64,000 nt of DNA from the NCBI RefSeq assembly GCF_900091315.1, contig NZ_FLSP01000012.1, positions 57,471-121,470 of the forward strand, given 5' to 3'. Source of the stretch: Streptomyces sp. DI166. GTDB taxonomy: Bacteria; Actinomycetota; Actinomycetes; Streptomycetales; Streptomycetaceae. The notes below the pieces were generated by a model. The model was not told the DNA's origin and ran no database searches. It saw nothing but the letters and a program-made list of their open reading frames with translations. Positions within the stretch are counted from its first letter, which is position 1. Each line of letters begins with the position of its first letter. The translations under genes were made by a program, and so were the position numbers. Shown piece after piece: positions 53,897-61,964 of this stretch.

Positions 53897-53911
53897 CTGA
53901 CGGTCAGTCAG
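53897..53911. promoter_or_regulatory. CTGAC-type palindrome, candidate operator (copy 4)
   Basis: CTGACGGTCAGTCAG, 14 of 15 matches. It lies 94 bases upstream of the LLM start and just beyond the stop of the upstream SDR gene. Centre-to-centre distance from copy 3 is 54 bases, about five helical turns. Confidence 0.6.
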
Positions 53912-53921
53912 GCAAGGGAGT

Positions 53922-54692
53922 TCAGAGCACCGACACCCCCGCCAGCCACCCCCCGTCGATCACGAACGGCTGCCCGGTGATGTACGACGAGTCCTCCGAG
54001 GTCAGGAAGAGGGCGAGGCGGGCCACCTCCTCCGCCCTGCCGATCCGGCCGAGCGGCACGAGCTTGCGGTACAGCCCGTCCAGGGCCCGTGCCGTGGCCT
54101 GCGCGTCCGCCGCCGGGTCCAGTTGCGCCGGGTTGGACATGGCGGTGTCGATGGCGCCGGGGCACATGGCGTTGACGCGGATGCCCCGAGGGGCCAGCTC
54201 CAGCGCGGCGACCCGGGTGAGCCCCACGATCGCGTGCTTGGAGGCCGCGTACGCCCCCACGGCCGCCATTCCGGTCAGCCCGGTGTAGGAGGCGGTGTTG
54301 ACGATCGTGCCGCCGTCCGCCATCTCGGGCGCGACCGCCTTGATGCCGAGGAAGCAGCCGGCCTGGTTGACCCGGACGACCTGCATGAACTCGTCGAGGG
54401 GAGTGTCGACGAGGGAGTTGAAGCGCAGGATGCCGGCGTTGTTGACCAGGCCGTCGATGTGCCCGTACGCCTCCTTCGCCGCGCTCACCGCGGACCGCCA
54501 GTCATCCTCCTCCCCCACGTCCAGGTGGACGTACCGGGCGCCGATCTCCTTGGCGAGGGCCTCGCCGGGGTCGTCCAGCACATCGGCGACGACGACGTCG
54601 GCGCCCTCCTGCCGGAACAGGCGCGCCTCCTGTTCGCCCTGTCCGCGGGCCGCGCCGGTGACGATGACGACGCGGCCGTCGAGCTTGCCCAT
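53922..54692 (-). CDS. Short-chain dehydrogenase/reductase (3-hydroxyacyl/steroid DH-like)
   Basis: 256 residues from ATG 54692, with GAGGAG upstream. Classical [41 protein letters not shown], the catalytic Ser in [17 protein letters not shown], and a C-terminus [13 protein letters not shown]. The GARGQG variant of the glycine motif is common in steroid and terpenoid dehydrogenases. It lies 11 bases after the LLM gene, last in the operon starting at 56922. Confidence 0.94.
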   Translation of the reverse strand: MGKLDGRVVIVTGAARGQGEQEARLFRQEGADVVVADVLDDPGEALAKEIGARYVHLDVGEEDDWRSAVSAAKEAYGHIDGLVNNAGILRFNSLVDTPLDEFMQVVRVNQAGCFLGIKAVAPEMADGGTIVNTASYTGLTGMAAVGAYAASKHAIVGLTRVAALELAPRGIRVNAMCPGAIDTAMSNPAQLDPAADAQATARALDGLYRKLVPLGRIGRAEEVARLALFLTSEDSSYITGQPFVIDGGWLAGVSVL

Positions 54693-54703
54693 ATGACAAC
54701 TCC

Positions 54704-55618
54704 TCATAGATGGGGGGCGACTTCGGCGCCGAACGCCGTCATCTGGTCGATGAGTTCGTCCCGGCCGCGGGCCCGGAAGCGGACCTGGAGCTGGTCCACG
54801 CCCATCGCCCGGTACGCCCGCAGCGACTCGGCGAGTTCGTCCGGGCTGCCGGTGAGGGTGCGGCGGCCGACGTGCCAGGACGGGGCACCGATGTAGAGGG
54901 GTTCGGCGATGGCGCCGATGGTGTACGGGCCTTCGCGTCCGGCCTGTTCGCGCAACTGCCGTATGCGGGCGATCTGCTGGGGCAGGCGGTCGCGCGGGTC
55001 GCCCTGAGGCAGCCAGCCGTCCCCTTTCAGCGCCGCCCGGCGCACGGCCGCGGGCGAGGAGCCGCCGACCCACAGAGGCACGCGCTCCTGCGCGGGCCTG
55101 GGCAACTGGCCGAGCCCCTCGAAGTCGTACAGCTTGCCGTGGTGCTCGGGGAACTCCTCCGGCCCGAGCGCGGCGCGCAGCGCGTCCACGCACTCGTCCA
55201 GTACGGCGCCCCGGTGCGCGAAGTCCACACCGAGCGCGGTGAACTCCTCCTCCACATGTCCGGCGCCCACGCCCAGGATCAGCCGGCCGCCGGAGAGGTG
55301 GTCGACGGTGGCGTACTGCTTGGCGGTGATCAGGGGGTGGCGCAGGCCGACCACCGCGACATGGCTCAGCAGGCGCACCCGCTCGGTGGCCGCGGCGAGG
55401 TGGGCGAGGGTGGCGACGGGGTCGTACCAGACGGTGCTCATCGCGGAGGCGAGGCGGCGCGGGACGGCCACGTGGTCGCAGGCGGCGATGTAGGCGAACC
55501 CGGCGCGGTCGGCGGCGCGGGCGAGGGCGCGCAGGTCGTCGGGGCCGGCGGCGGCCTCCCAGGGCTCGGCGTACAGGGTGCTCTGGGACTGGATCGGGAG
55601 CTGGATGCCGTAGTGCAC
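54704..55618 (-). CDS. LLM-class F420-dependent oxidoreductase (TIGR03619-like)
   Basis: 304 residues from GTG 55618. Family motifs: YGIQLPIQSQS at the start, FAYIAACDHVAVPR, LLSHVAVVGLRHPLITAKQ, LDHLSGGRLILGVGAGHVEEE, PLWVGGSSPAAVRRAALKGD. The GVGAGHVEEEF loop is typical of actinobacterial F420 LLM enzymes. Its cofactor would come from the FbiC pathway encoded 8 kb away. Middle gene of the amidohydrolase-LLM-SDR operon. Confidence 0.92.
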   Translation of the reverse strand: MHYGIQLPIQSQSTLYAEPWEAAAGPDDLRALARAADRAGFAYIAACDHVAVPRRLASAMSTVWYDPVATLAHLAAATERVRLLSHVAVVGLRHPLITAKQYATVDHLSGGRLILGVGAGHVEEEFTALGVDFAHRGAVLDECVDALRAALGPEEFPEHHGKLYDFEGLGQLPRPAQERVPLWVGGSSPAAVRRAALKGDGWLPQGDPRDRLPQQIARIRQLREQAGREGPYTIGAIAEPLYIGAPSWHVGRRTLTGSPDELAESLRAYRAMGVDQLQVRFRARGRDELIDQMTAFGAEVAPHL

Positions 55619-55647
55619 GAGGGGGGCCTTTCTCGTGGGGGGGCGGT

Positions 55648-56922
55648 CTATGGCATACGGGCCGTACCGGTCGTACTGGCCGTACCGGCTCCGGGCCACA
55701 GGCCCTCGTCGGTGAGGCCGAGGAGGTCGATGGCGTTGCGCCGGACGATCCGTTCCACCACGTCCGCCGGGAGGTGCCCCATCTGGGCCTCGCCGACCTC
55801 GCGGGACTTGGGCCAGGTGGAGTCGGAGTGCGGGTAGTCGGTCTCGTACAGGACGTTGCCGACGCCGATGGAGTCGAGGTTGCGCAGGCCGAAGGCGTCG
55901 TCGAAGAAGCAGCCGTAGACGTGTTCGGCGAACAGTTCCGACGGCGGCCGGTGCACCTTGTCGGCGACGCCGCCCCAGCCGCGGTTCTCCTCCCACACCA
56001 CGTCGGCGCGCTCCAGGATGTACGGGATCCAGCCGATCTGCCCCTCGGCGTACATCACCCTGAGGTTCGGGAAGCGCTCGAACTTGCCGCTCATCAGCCA
56101 GTCGACCATCGAGAAGCAGCAGTTGGCGAAGGTGATGGTGGAGCCGACGGCGGGCGGGGCGTCGGCGGAGGTGGAGGGCATACGGCTGCTGGAGCCGATG
56201 TGCATGGCGACGACCGTGCCGGTCTCGTCGCAGGCGGCGAGGAAGGGGTCCCAGTCGTCGGTGTGGACGGAGGGGAGCCCGAGGTGCGGGGGTATCTCGG
56301 AGAAGGCGACGGCACGGACACCGCGGGCGGCGTTGCGGCGGACCTCCTCGGCGGCGAGGCGGGCGTCCCAGAGCGGGATGAGGGTGAGCGGGATGAGCCG
56401 TCCGCGCGCCTCGGGCCCGCACCACTCCTCCACCATCCAGTCGTTGTAGGCGCGGATGCAGAGGAGCCCCAGCTCGTGGTCGGCCGCCTCGGTGAAGGTC
56501 TGGCCGCAGAAGCGCGGGAAGGTGGGGAAGCAGAGGGCGGACTGGACGTGGTTGACGTCCATGTCGGCGAGGCGGGCGGGGACGTCGTAGGAGCCCTTGC
56601 GCATCTGCTCGTAGGTGATGACCTCCAGCTTGATCTCGTCGCGGTCGTAGCCGACGGCGGTGTCGAGCCGGGTCAGGGGGCGGTGCAGGTCCTCGTAGAC
56701 CCACCAGTCGCCGATCGGGCCGTCGTCGCCCGGGGCGCCCATGACGGGCTTGAACCGGCCGCCGAGGAAGGTCATTTCCTTCAGCGGGGCGCGGACGATC
56801 CGGGGCCCGGTGTCGAGGTGCTTCTTCGGGAGCCGGTCCTGCCAGACCTGCGGGGGCTCAACCGTGTGGTCGTCGACGGAGATGATCGGGGGGAGCGGTG
56901 TCGGGGTCGGTGTTGTCTCCAT
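55648..56922 (-). CDS. Amidohydrolase-2 family protein (PF04909)
   Basis: 424 residues from ATG 56922. Signatures: SVDDHTVEPPQVW in the position of the usual DxHxxE, MDVNHVQSALCFPTF, YNDWMVEEWCG, VVAMHIGSSSRMPS, and YETDYPHSDSTWP with the catalytic Asp. The family hydrolyses or decarboxylates ring compounds with a divalent metal. First gene of its operon. A perfect CTGACGG palindrome lies 22 bases upstream of the start and no strong ribosome binding site is seen, so the leader is probably short. Confidence 0.92.
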   Translation of the reverse strand: METTPTPTPLPPIISVDDHTVEPPQVWQDRLPKKHLDTGPRIVRAPLKEMTFLGGRFKPVMGAPGDDGPIGDWWVYEDLHRPLTRLDTAVGYDRDEIKLEVITYEQMRKGSYDVPARLADMDVNHVQSALCFPTFPRFCGQTFTEAADHELGLLCIRAYNDWMVEEWCGPEARGRLIPLTLIPLWDARLAAEEVRRNAARGVRAVAFSEIPPHLGLPSVHTDDWDPFLAACDETGTVVAMHIGSSSRMPSTSADAPPAVGSTITFANCCFSMVDWLMSGKFERFPNLRVMYAEGQIGWIPYILERADVVWEENRGWGGVADKVHRPPSELFAEHVYGCFFDDAFGLRNLDSIGVGNVLYETDYPHSDSTWPKSREVGEAQMGHLPADVVERIVRRNAIDLLGLTDEGLWPGAGTASTTGTARMP

Positions 56923-56943
56923 GAGGCGTACGGTAGCGCTGAT

Positions 56944-56958
56944 CTGACGGTCCGTCAG
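56944..56958. promoter_or_regulatory. Perfect CTGACGG-T-CCGTCAG palindrome, candidate operator (copy 5)
   Basis: Two 7-base arms around one base, 22 bases upstream of the amidohydrolase start. It is the best match of five related sites and defines the consensus. Size and symmetry fit a TetR-family repressor. Confidence 0.65.
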
Positions 56959-57113
56959 CTATGGAGGTGGCGACCGGAAGCCTGCGAAGAGGTTGTGTGG
57001 GCCTTGTGGTGTACCGCACGTCTGGCTGTGAGTGGCGTCTCGCACGGCTGACGCATCCGCCATGAACAAGGCAAACTGGCCTGGTTGTCATGACGTTCTG
57101 CAGGGGGACGGCG

Positions 57114-60068
57114 ATGGACGGTGTACCGCGGGTGCCGGAGCAGCGGCGTGGCGGCCAGGTCGGCTCGCAGGAGCCGGCGGTGTCGCGCTTCGGCGTGCTC
57201 GGCCCGGTGCGCGCCTGGCGTGGGGACGAGGTGCTGAACACCGGCTCGCCCCAGCAGCGCGCCCTGCTCGCGGCCCTGCTGCTGCGGGAGGGCCGTACGG
57301 CGACGGCGGCGGAGCTGATCGACGCGCTGTGGGGCGAGGAGCCACCGCCGCAGGCGCTGGCGGCGGTACGGACGTACGCCTCCCGGCTGCGCAAGGTGCT
57401 GGACCCCGGAGTGCTGGTCAGCGAGTCCGGCGGGTACGCGGTGCGCGGCCTCGGCGACGGGGCGCTGGACCTCTCGGTCGCCCAGGAGCTGGCGACGCAG
57501 GCGGAGAAGGCCCGCGGCACCGGGGACTTGTGTCATGCCCGCGACGTACTGAACCGCGCGCTGGCCCTGTGGGACGGGGAGCCGCTGGCGGGCGTACCGG
57601 GCCCGTACGCAGAGGCGCAACGGGTCCGTCTGCAGGAATGGCGCCTCCAACTCCTCGAATCCCGCCTGGACATGGACCTGGAACAGGGCTGCCACGCGGA
57701 GGCGATCTCGGAACTGACCGCGCTGACGGCGGCGCACCCCTTGCGGGAACGCCTGCGCGAGCTGCTGATGCTCGCCCTGTACCGCAGCGGGCGGCAGGCG
57801 GAGGCGCTGGCGGTGTACGCCGACACGCGGCGCCTGTTGGCGGACGAACTGGGCGTGGACCCGGGGCCGGGCCTGCGGGAGTTGCAGCAGCGGATCCTCC
57901 AGGCGGACCCGAACCTGGCGGAGCCGTCGGCGCCGCTCGCGGAACCGTCGGTGGTGCCGGTCCGTCCGGCGCAACTCCCGGCCACGGTTCCGGACTTCAC
58001 GGGCCGCGCGTCCTTCGTTGCCGAACTGAGCGAGGTGCTGGCGACGGCGGAGGGCCGGGTCATGGCGGTCTCGGCGCTGGCCGGGATCGGCGGCGTGGGC
58101 AAGACGACGCTGGCGGTGCACGTCGCCCACCAGGCGCGGTCCGCCTTCCCCGACGGACAGCTCTACGTCGACCTCCAGGGCGCGGGCGCCCGCGCGGCGG
58201 ACCCGGAAACAGTCCTGGGCTCCTTCCTGCGCGCCCTCGGCACGGCGGACTCGGCGATCCCGGACTCCCTGGAGGAGCGGGCCGCCCTCTACCGCTCGGT
58301 CCTGGACGGCCGCCGCGTCCTGGTCCTCCTCGACAACGCCCGTGACGCGGCCCAGGTACGGCCCCTGCTGCCCGGCACCTCCGGGTGTGCGGCGCTGGTG
58401 ACGTCGCGGGTGCGGATGGTGGACCTGGCCGGGGCGCACCTGGTCGACCTGGACGTGATGTCCCCCGACGAGGCGCTGTCCCTCTTCACGAAGATCGTGG
58501 GCGAGGAGCGGGTGGCCTCGGAACGGGAGGCGGCCCTGGACGTGGTGGCGGCGTGCGGTTTCCTCCCGCTGGCCATCCGCATCGCGGCCTCCCGCCTCGC
58601 GGCCCGCCGCACCTGGACGGTCTCGGTACTGGCGGCGAAGCTCGCCGACGAACGCCGCCGCCTGGACGAACTCCAGGCCGGTGACCTGGCGGTGAAGGCG
58701 ACATTCGAACTCGGCTACGGCCAGCTGGAGCCCGCGCAGGCGCGTGCGTTCCGGTTGCTGGGGCTGGCGGACGGGCCGGACATCTCGCTGGCGGCGGCAG
58801 CGGCCCTGCTCGACCTCGGTCCGGAGGAGACGGAGGAACTGCTGGAGTCCCTGGTGGATACGTCGCTCCTTGAGTCGGCGGCGCCGGGGCGGTACCGGTT
58901 CCACGATCTGGTGCGGCTCTACGCGCGTGCTTGTGCGGAGAGGGACGAGTGGCCGCCGAGTGAGCGGGGGGCGGCGTTGTCGCGGTTGCTGGACTTTTAC
59001 TTGGCTACGACGGCCCAGGTGTACTCGATCGAGCACGGCGAGGACCGGCTGACCGACCACCTGGAACCGACCCAGTACCCGGGACTGCGCTTCACCGAGG
59101 CGTCGAGAGCCCTCGACTGGCTGTACACGGAGGCCGGACAACTCCTGGCATGCGTACGACAGGCGGCGGGGACGGAACGGCTGCGACGGGCCGTCGATCT
59201 GCTCTGGGCGGCGAAGGACCTGACCGAGTCGGGCGCCTACTCGTACCAGTACGAGGTGACGGCACAGGCCACCTGCGAGGCCACCCGGGTCGCGGGTCAC
59301 GAGCGGGCCGAGGGCAGGGCGCGCACGGTACTCAGTGACGTACTGCTGGTCTCCGGGCGGGTCCAGCAGTCGGAGCAGGAGGCGCGGGTGGCCATGGAAC
59401 TCGCGGCGCGCGCACAGGACTCCATCGCCGTCAGCTGGGTCGCCAACAACCGAGGCCTGATCTGCCTGCACGAGAGCCGGTTCGCGGACGGCAAGATCTT
59501 CTTCGACCAGGCCCTCGAAGGTCTGCGGGCCACGGGCAACAGGCCCTTCGAAGCAACCGTGCTGGGCAACCTGTCGCGGGCTCATCTCGGCATGGGCAAC
59601 ATCGCGAAGGCCGTGGAGATCGCCCAGAGGGGTCTCGCCGTGCACATGGAGGTCGGCCAGACCGTCCGGCTGGCCAACGGGCACTTCCAACTGGGCGTCG
59701 CGCTGACCAGGGCGGGCCGATACACGGAGGCGTTGAGCCAGTTCTCCGACGCCCTCGGCCTGTTCAACGACCACCGCCAGCGGCTCTGGGAGGGCGTCAC
59801 CCACTTCCGCATCGCCGAGGTCCATGCGGCTGAGCGGCGTCCCGCGAACGCCGCTCAGCACGCCGAGCAGGCTCTGGCGTTGGGTTGCATTGGCGGAGAC
59901 CGCATGCGAGGCAACGTCCTGACCCTGTTGGGGCGTTCGCTGTCCGCGCTCGGACAGGCGGACCGGGCGCGCGCGTGCTGGCGGGAGGCACTCAACCTCT
60001 ACGAGCAAAACGGCGCGCCGGAGGCCGACGAGGTACGCGAACTGCTCACGTCAACCGCGGCCGCGTAG
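57114..60068 (+). CDS. afsR: AfsR, SARP-type global regulator with NB-ARC and TPR domains
   Basis: 984 residues from ATG 57114 (AGGGGGA upstream; ATG 57090 would add eight). Order: OmpR-type winged helix (FGVLGPVRAWRGDEVLN ... VRTYASRLRKVL), bacterial transcriptional activation domain (ALALWDGEPLAGVPGPYAEA, LTAAHPLRERLRELLMLALY), NB-ARC ATPase with Walker A GIGGVGKTT (K330), and a C-terminal TPR array. Length and sequence agree with AfsR as I remember it. In S. coelicolor it is phosphorylated by AfsK and activates afsS, tuning antibiotic production. A small afsS-like gene follows directly. Confidence 0.93.
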   Translation: MDGVPRVPEQRRGGQVGSQEPAVSRFGVLGPVRAWRGDEVLNTGSPQQRALLAALLLREGRTATAAELIDALWGEEPPPQALAAVRTYASRLRKVLDPGVLVSESGGYAVRGLGDGALDLSVAQELATQAEKARGTGDLCHARDVLNRALALWDGEPLAGVPGPYAEAQRVRLQEWRLQLLESRLDMDLEQGCHAEAISELTALTAAHPLRERLRELLMLALYRSGRQAEALAVYADTRRLLADELGVDPGPGLRELQQRILQADPNLAEPSAPLAEPSVVPVRPAQLPATVPDFTGRASFVAELSEVLATAEGRVMAVSALAGIGGVGKTTLAVHVAHQARSAFPDGQLYVDLQGAGARAADPETVLGSFLRALGTADSAIPDSLEERAALYRSVLDGRRVLVLLDNARDAAQVRPLLPGTSGCAALVTSRVRMVDLAGAHLVDLDVMSPDEALSLFTKIVGEERVASEREAALDVVAACGFLPLAIRIAASRLAARRTWTVSVLAAKLADERRRLDELQAGDLAVKATFELGYGQLEPAQARAFRLLGLADGPDISLAAAAALLDLGPEETEELLESLVDTSLLESAAPGRYRFHDLVRLYARACAERDEWPPSERGAALSRLLDFYLATTAQVYSIEHGEDRLTDHLEPTQYPGLRFTEASRALDWLYTEAGQLLACVRQAAGTERLRRAVDLLWAAKDLTESGAYSYQYEVTAQATCEATRVAGHERAEGRARTVLSDVLLVSGRVQQSEQEARVAMELAARAQDSIAVSWVANNRGLICLHESRFADGKIFFDQALEGLRATGNRPFEATVLGNLSRAHLGMGNIAKAVEIAQRGLAVHMEVGQTVRLANGHFQLGVALTRAGRYTEALSQFSDALGLFNDHRQRLWEGVTHFRIAEVHAAERRPANAAQHAEQALALGCIGGDRMRGNVLTLLGRSLSALGQADRARACWREALNLYEQNGAPEADEVRELLTSTAAA

Positions 60069-60100
60069 CGGGGAACACGCCTCTCACCTGGGGTTGGCGG

Positions 60101-60114
60101 GCGTTCAGCGTTCG
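60101..60114 (+). promoter_or_regulatory. Heptamer direct repeat upstream of afsS, candidate AfsR/PhoP site
   Basis: GCGTTCA followed at once by GCGTTCG. GTTCA-type direct repeats overlapping the afsS promoter are the published AfsR/PhoP target in S. coelicolor. Here they lie about 170 bases before the afsS start, which implies a leader of over 100 bases. Confidence 0.5.
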
Positions 60115-60208
60115 TTTATCTCCTCCCGCCAGACTCGTAGTCAGTCGCACCGTCGCCACGGGGGGCAGGCGGTCCGACGCGGAGCCCGGCGAGCTAGTCT
60201 GCGGCTCC

Positions 60209-60254
60209 GAACGCCCGTCCGGTAATACTCGGGGGAGTTACCGGACGGGCGTTC
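60209..60254 (+). terminator. 17-base-arm hairpin between afsR and afsS
   Basis: Perfect arms GAACGCCCGTCCGGTAA (60209-60225) and TTACCGGACGGGCGTTC (60238-60254), loop of 12 bases including GGGGG. It ends 32 bases before the afsS ATG. If transcription starts near 60101-60150 this is in the afsS leader, so it may terminate afsR transcripts, attenuate afsS or stabilise its mRNA. Confidence 0.6.
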
Positions 60255-60286
60255 CTCACTCACATCGAACAGAGGAACACGAATCC

Positions 60287-60481
60287 ATGAGCGACAAGAA
60301 GAAGGACGAGACCGTCACTCCGGACACCGACGCCACGGCCGTCGAGCCCGCCGCGGACGAGGCGATCACCACGCTCAACAACTCCATGCCGAGCGAACCG
60401 GCCAAGGCCGAGACCCTCGTCACCAAGAACAACTCCATGCCGGCCCCGCCCGCCCTGAACCTGGACGGCGGCAAGAAGTAA
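60287..60481 (+). CDS. afsS: AfsS-like small regulatory protein
   Basis: 64 residues from ATG 60287, AGAGGA ten bases upstream. Hydrophilic, no membrane segment. It has tandem repeats: ITTLNNSMPSEPA (27-39) and VTKNNSMPAPPA (45-56), period 17, with a degenerate first unit VTPDTDATAVEPA. AfsS proteins are described as having TxxDNHMPxxPA repeats and stimulate antibiotic synthesis downstream of AfsR. Here the core reads NNSMP in place of DNHMP. Position directly after afsR supports the call. Biochemical activity of the family is not established. Confidence 0.8.
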   Translation: MSDKKKDETVTPDTDATAVEPAADEAITTLNNSMPSEPAKAETLVTKNNSMPAPPALNLDGGKK

Positions 60482-60502
60482 GCCTCATCCCACGGGGATC
60501 GG

Positions 60503-60537
60503 CCGCGGCGGCGCGGAGGGGGAGCCGTCGCGGCCGA
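60503..60537. terminator. Terminator between convergent afsS and the toxin gene
   Basis: Arms GGCCGCGGCGGC (60503-60514) and GCCGTCGCGGCC (60526-60537), fully paired with one G-U, loop of 11 bases. It lies 22 bases after the afsS stop and 31 before the minus-strand toxin stop, so it could serve both. Confidence 0.6.
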
Positions 60538-60568
60538 GGCATGTCCGGGGGCGGCGCCCCTCCCGGGG

Positions 60569-60940
60569 CTACACCGCCCAGGACTTCAGCACCTCGGCCA
60601 CGCTACGGGCCGTGCTGTTCTCCTTCTTCAGCTCCGCGGCCAACGCGGAGACCCGCTGTTGGTCCAGTTTGGCCGGGACGCCGGACGCGGCCAGGTAGGC
60701 GTATGCGACGGCCACGGCAACCCGCAGGTTCGAGCGCTCCAGCCACCGCATGCGGCCCAGGGAATGGGCGAGGGCGGCCGCCTTCGCGTACGCGCCCTGG
60801 TACACGTCCTGGCCGACCAGTACCGCCTTGCACCGCTCGACCGCGGCGACCGGTACGCCGTAGTCGTCAATCGCGGGATCACCCTGCCCCGCCCGCTGCG
60901 CGACCTCAAGAATCCAGGCGAGGTCAACATTCAGGCTCAC
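60569..60940 (-). CDS. Fic/Doc-family toxin-like protein with degenerate active site
   Basis: 123 residues from GTG 60940, in a GTGA overlap with the antitoxin gene. The helical core GQDVYQGAYAKAAALAHSL followed by WLERSNLRVAVAVAYAYL aligns with Doc/Fic toxins (HxFx(D/G)xNKR). N71 and R73 match the motif, but the catalytic His position, six before the Asn, is Arg65. AMP transfer or phosphorylation by the usual mechanism is therefore doubtful. I recall this variant as common in Streptomyces beside ribbon-helix-helix genes. Confidence 0.78.
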   Translation of the reverse strand: MSLNVDLAWILEVAQRAGQGDPAIDDYGVPVAAVERCKAVLVGQDVYQGAYAKAAALAHSLGRMRWLERSNLRVAVAVAYAYLAASGVPAKLDQQRVSALAAELKKENSTARSVAEVLKSWAV

Positions 60941-61155
60941 GTACGGCCGTCCCCCTCGATCTCGTCGAGGAGATCGCCGTAGTCGTCCAGCACTCCCTGC
61001 GCCGCCGCCATGAAGACGGAACGGAGCTGCTCGTTGTCGGCCCGGATGAGCTGCTCGACGTACTCGTTGACCGGTATGCGCCGCGTGGCCGCGGCCTGGC
61101 GGGCCATCTCCGCGGTGTCGTCGTCCATGCGGATGTTGATCTGCGTCTTGGCCAT
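60937..61155 (-). CDS. Ribbon-helix-helix antitoxin
   Basis: 72 residues from ATG 61155. The first 45 form an Arc/MetJ ribbon-helix-helix: KTQINIRMDDDTAEMARQAA and RIPVNEYVEQLIRA. The C-terminal helical tail (VFMAAAQGVLDDYGDLLDEI) would bind the toxin. It precedes and overlaps the toxin gene, the usual order for a self-regulated toxin-antitoxin pair. The short AT-rich patch at 61164-61190 (TATCACCTGATACCA) may hold its promoter and operator. Confidence 0.88.
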   Translation of the reverse strand: MAKTQINIRMDDDTAEMARQAAATRRIPVNEYVEQLIRADNEQLRSVFMAAAQGVLDDYGDLLDEIEGDGRT

Positions 61156-61187
61156 GCGGCGAAGGTATCACCTGATACCAACCCTCG

Positions 61188-61589
61188 CTAGGGGCTGATA
61201 CCACCCTCACCCTCACCTCCAGCCACCTCGCACCACACCGTCTTGCCGACGACACCCCGCTCCACACCCCACCGCACCGCCACCGCGTCAACGAGCAGCA
61301 ACCCACGCCCGGACTCATCGTGCGCAGTGACGGCCGACACCCCTGGCAGCACGCACAGCCCCGCATCACTGACCGCAACCCGCGTCCGGACACCCGCACG
61401 AGCGACCCGCACGGTCACCGGCACCCCCTCCCCCACTTGTCGGATGACGTTCGCCATCAACTCACTGACGCACAACTGGACCTCCCCACCCTCGTCCCCG
61501 AACCGATCCCGCACCGCCCGCCGCAGCTCCGCCACCGCCTTGGGCAGGGCGAGCAGACTCACCTCCATCACCGAGTCCGACTCCCCCAT
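61188..61589 (-). CDS. RsbW/SpoIIAB-like ATP-binding protein
   Basis: 133 residues from ATG 61589. HATPase fold of anti-sigma-factor kinases: CVSELMANVIRQVG (N box), RVAVSDAG (G1) and ESGRGLLLVDAVAVRWGVE (G2). In Streptomyces such stand-alone proteins occur in WhiJ/AbaA-type developmental clusters. Here it sits between a toxin pair and an XRE/DUF397 pair. It overlaps the upstream small gene by TGATG, so they are coupled. Its partner protein is unknown. Confidence 0.9.
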   Translation of the reverse strand: MGESDSVMEVSLLALPKAVAELRRAVRDRFGDEGGEVQLCVSELMANVIRQVGEGVPVTVRVARAGVRTRVAVSDAGLCVLPGVSAVTAHDESGRGLLLVDAVAVRWGVERGVVGKTVWCEVAGGEGEGGISP

Positions 61590-61825
61590 CAGCCCGCCGC
61601 CTCACGAAGAACCGCCGCCAGCTTCCGTGCAGTCGGGATGTTGCAGTTGCCGAGCACGACCAGGCCCACGGGAGGCCGGCGCGCGGCAGCGAAGCTCGGG
61701 AGGTCCACGCCGAGGGAAGGGAGGGTGATGCCGTGGGCGGCGAGGGCGTCGCGTAGTTCTTCCACGCAGAGGGTCACGTCGAAAGGGGTGGGACTGAGCT
61801 CGGGATTGGACTTGGGCGACTGCAT
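61589..61825 (-). CDS. Small conserved protein of the WhiJ/ATPase cluster
   Basis: 78 residues from ATG 61825. Recognisable segments: TLCVEELRDALAAHGITLPS and VGLVVLGNCNIPTARKLAAVL. Similar small proteins accompany RsbW-like ATPases and divergent XRE regulators in Streptomyces. No catalytic motif is seen. It is divergent from the XRE gene at 61965 and coupled to the ATPase gene. Confidence 0.75.
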   Translation of the reverse strand: MQSPKSNPELSPTPFDVTLCVEELRDALAAHGITLPSLGVDLPSFAAARRPPVGLVVLGNCNIPTARKLAAVLREAAG

Positions 61826-61964
61826 GAACGTACGCCTTCCTGTGCACTCTGTGATGAATCAGTCACAGGCTGACGCCACGCCGCGTACCGTGAAAGACGT
61901 TCGGCTTCCCGGACGCGAACGGCAGAACCCGGCGCGGTAGTTGTGGAAACGGCGGTGAACCAGG

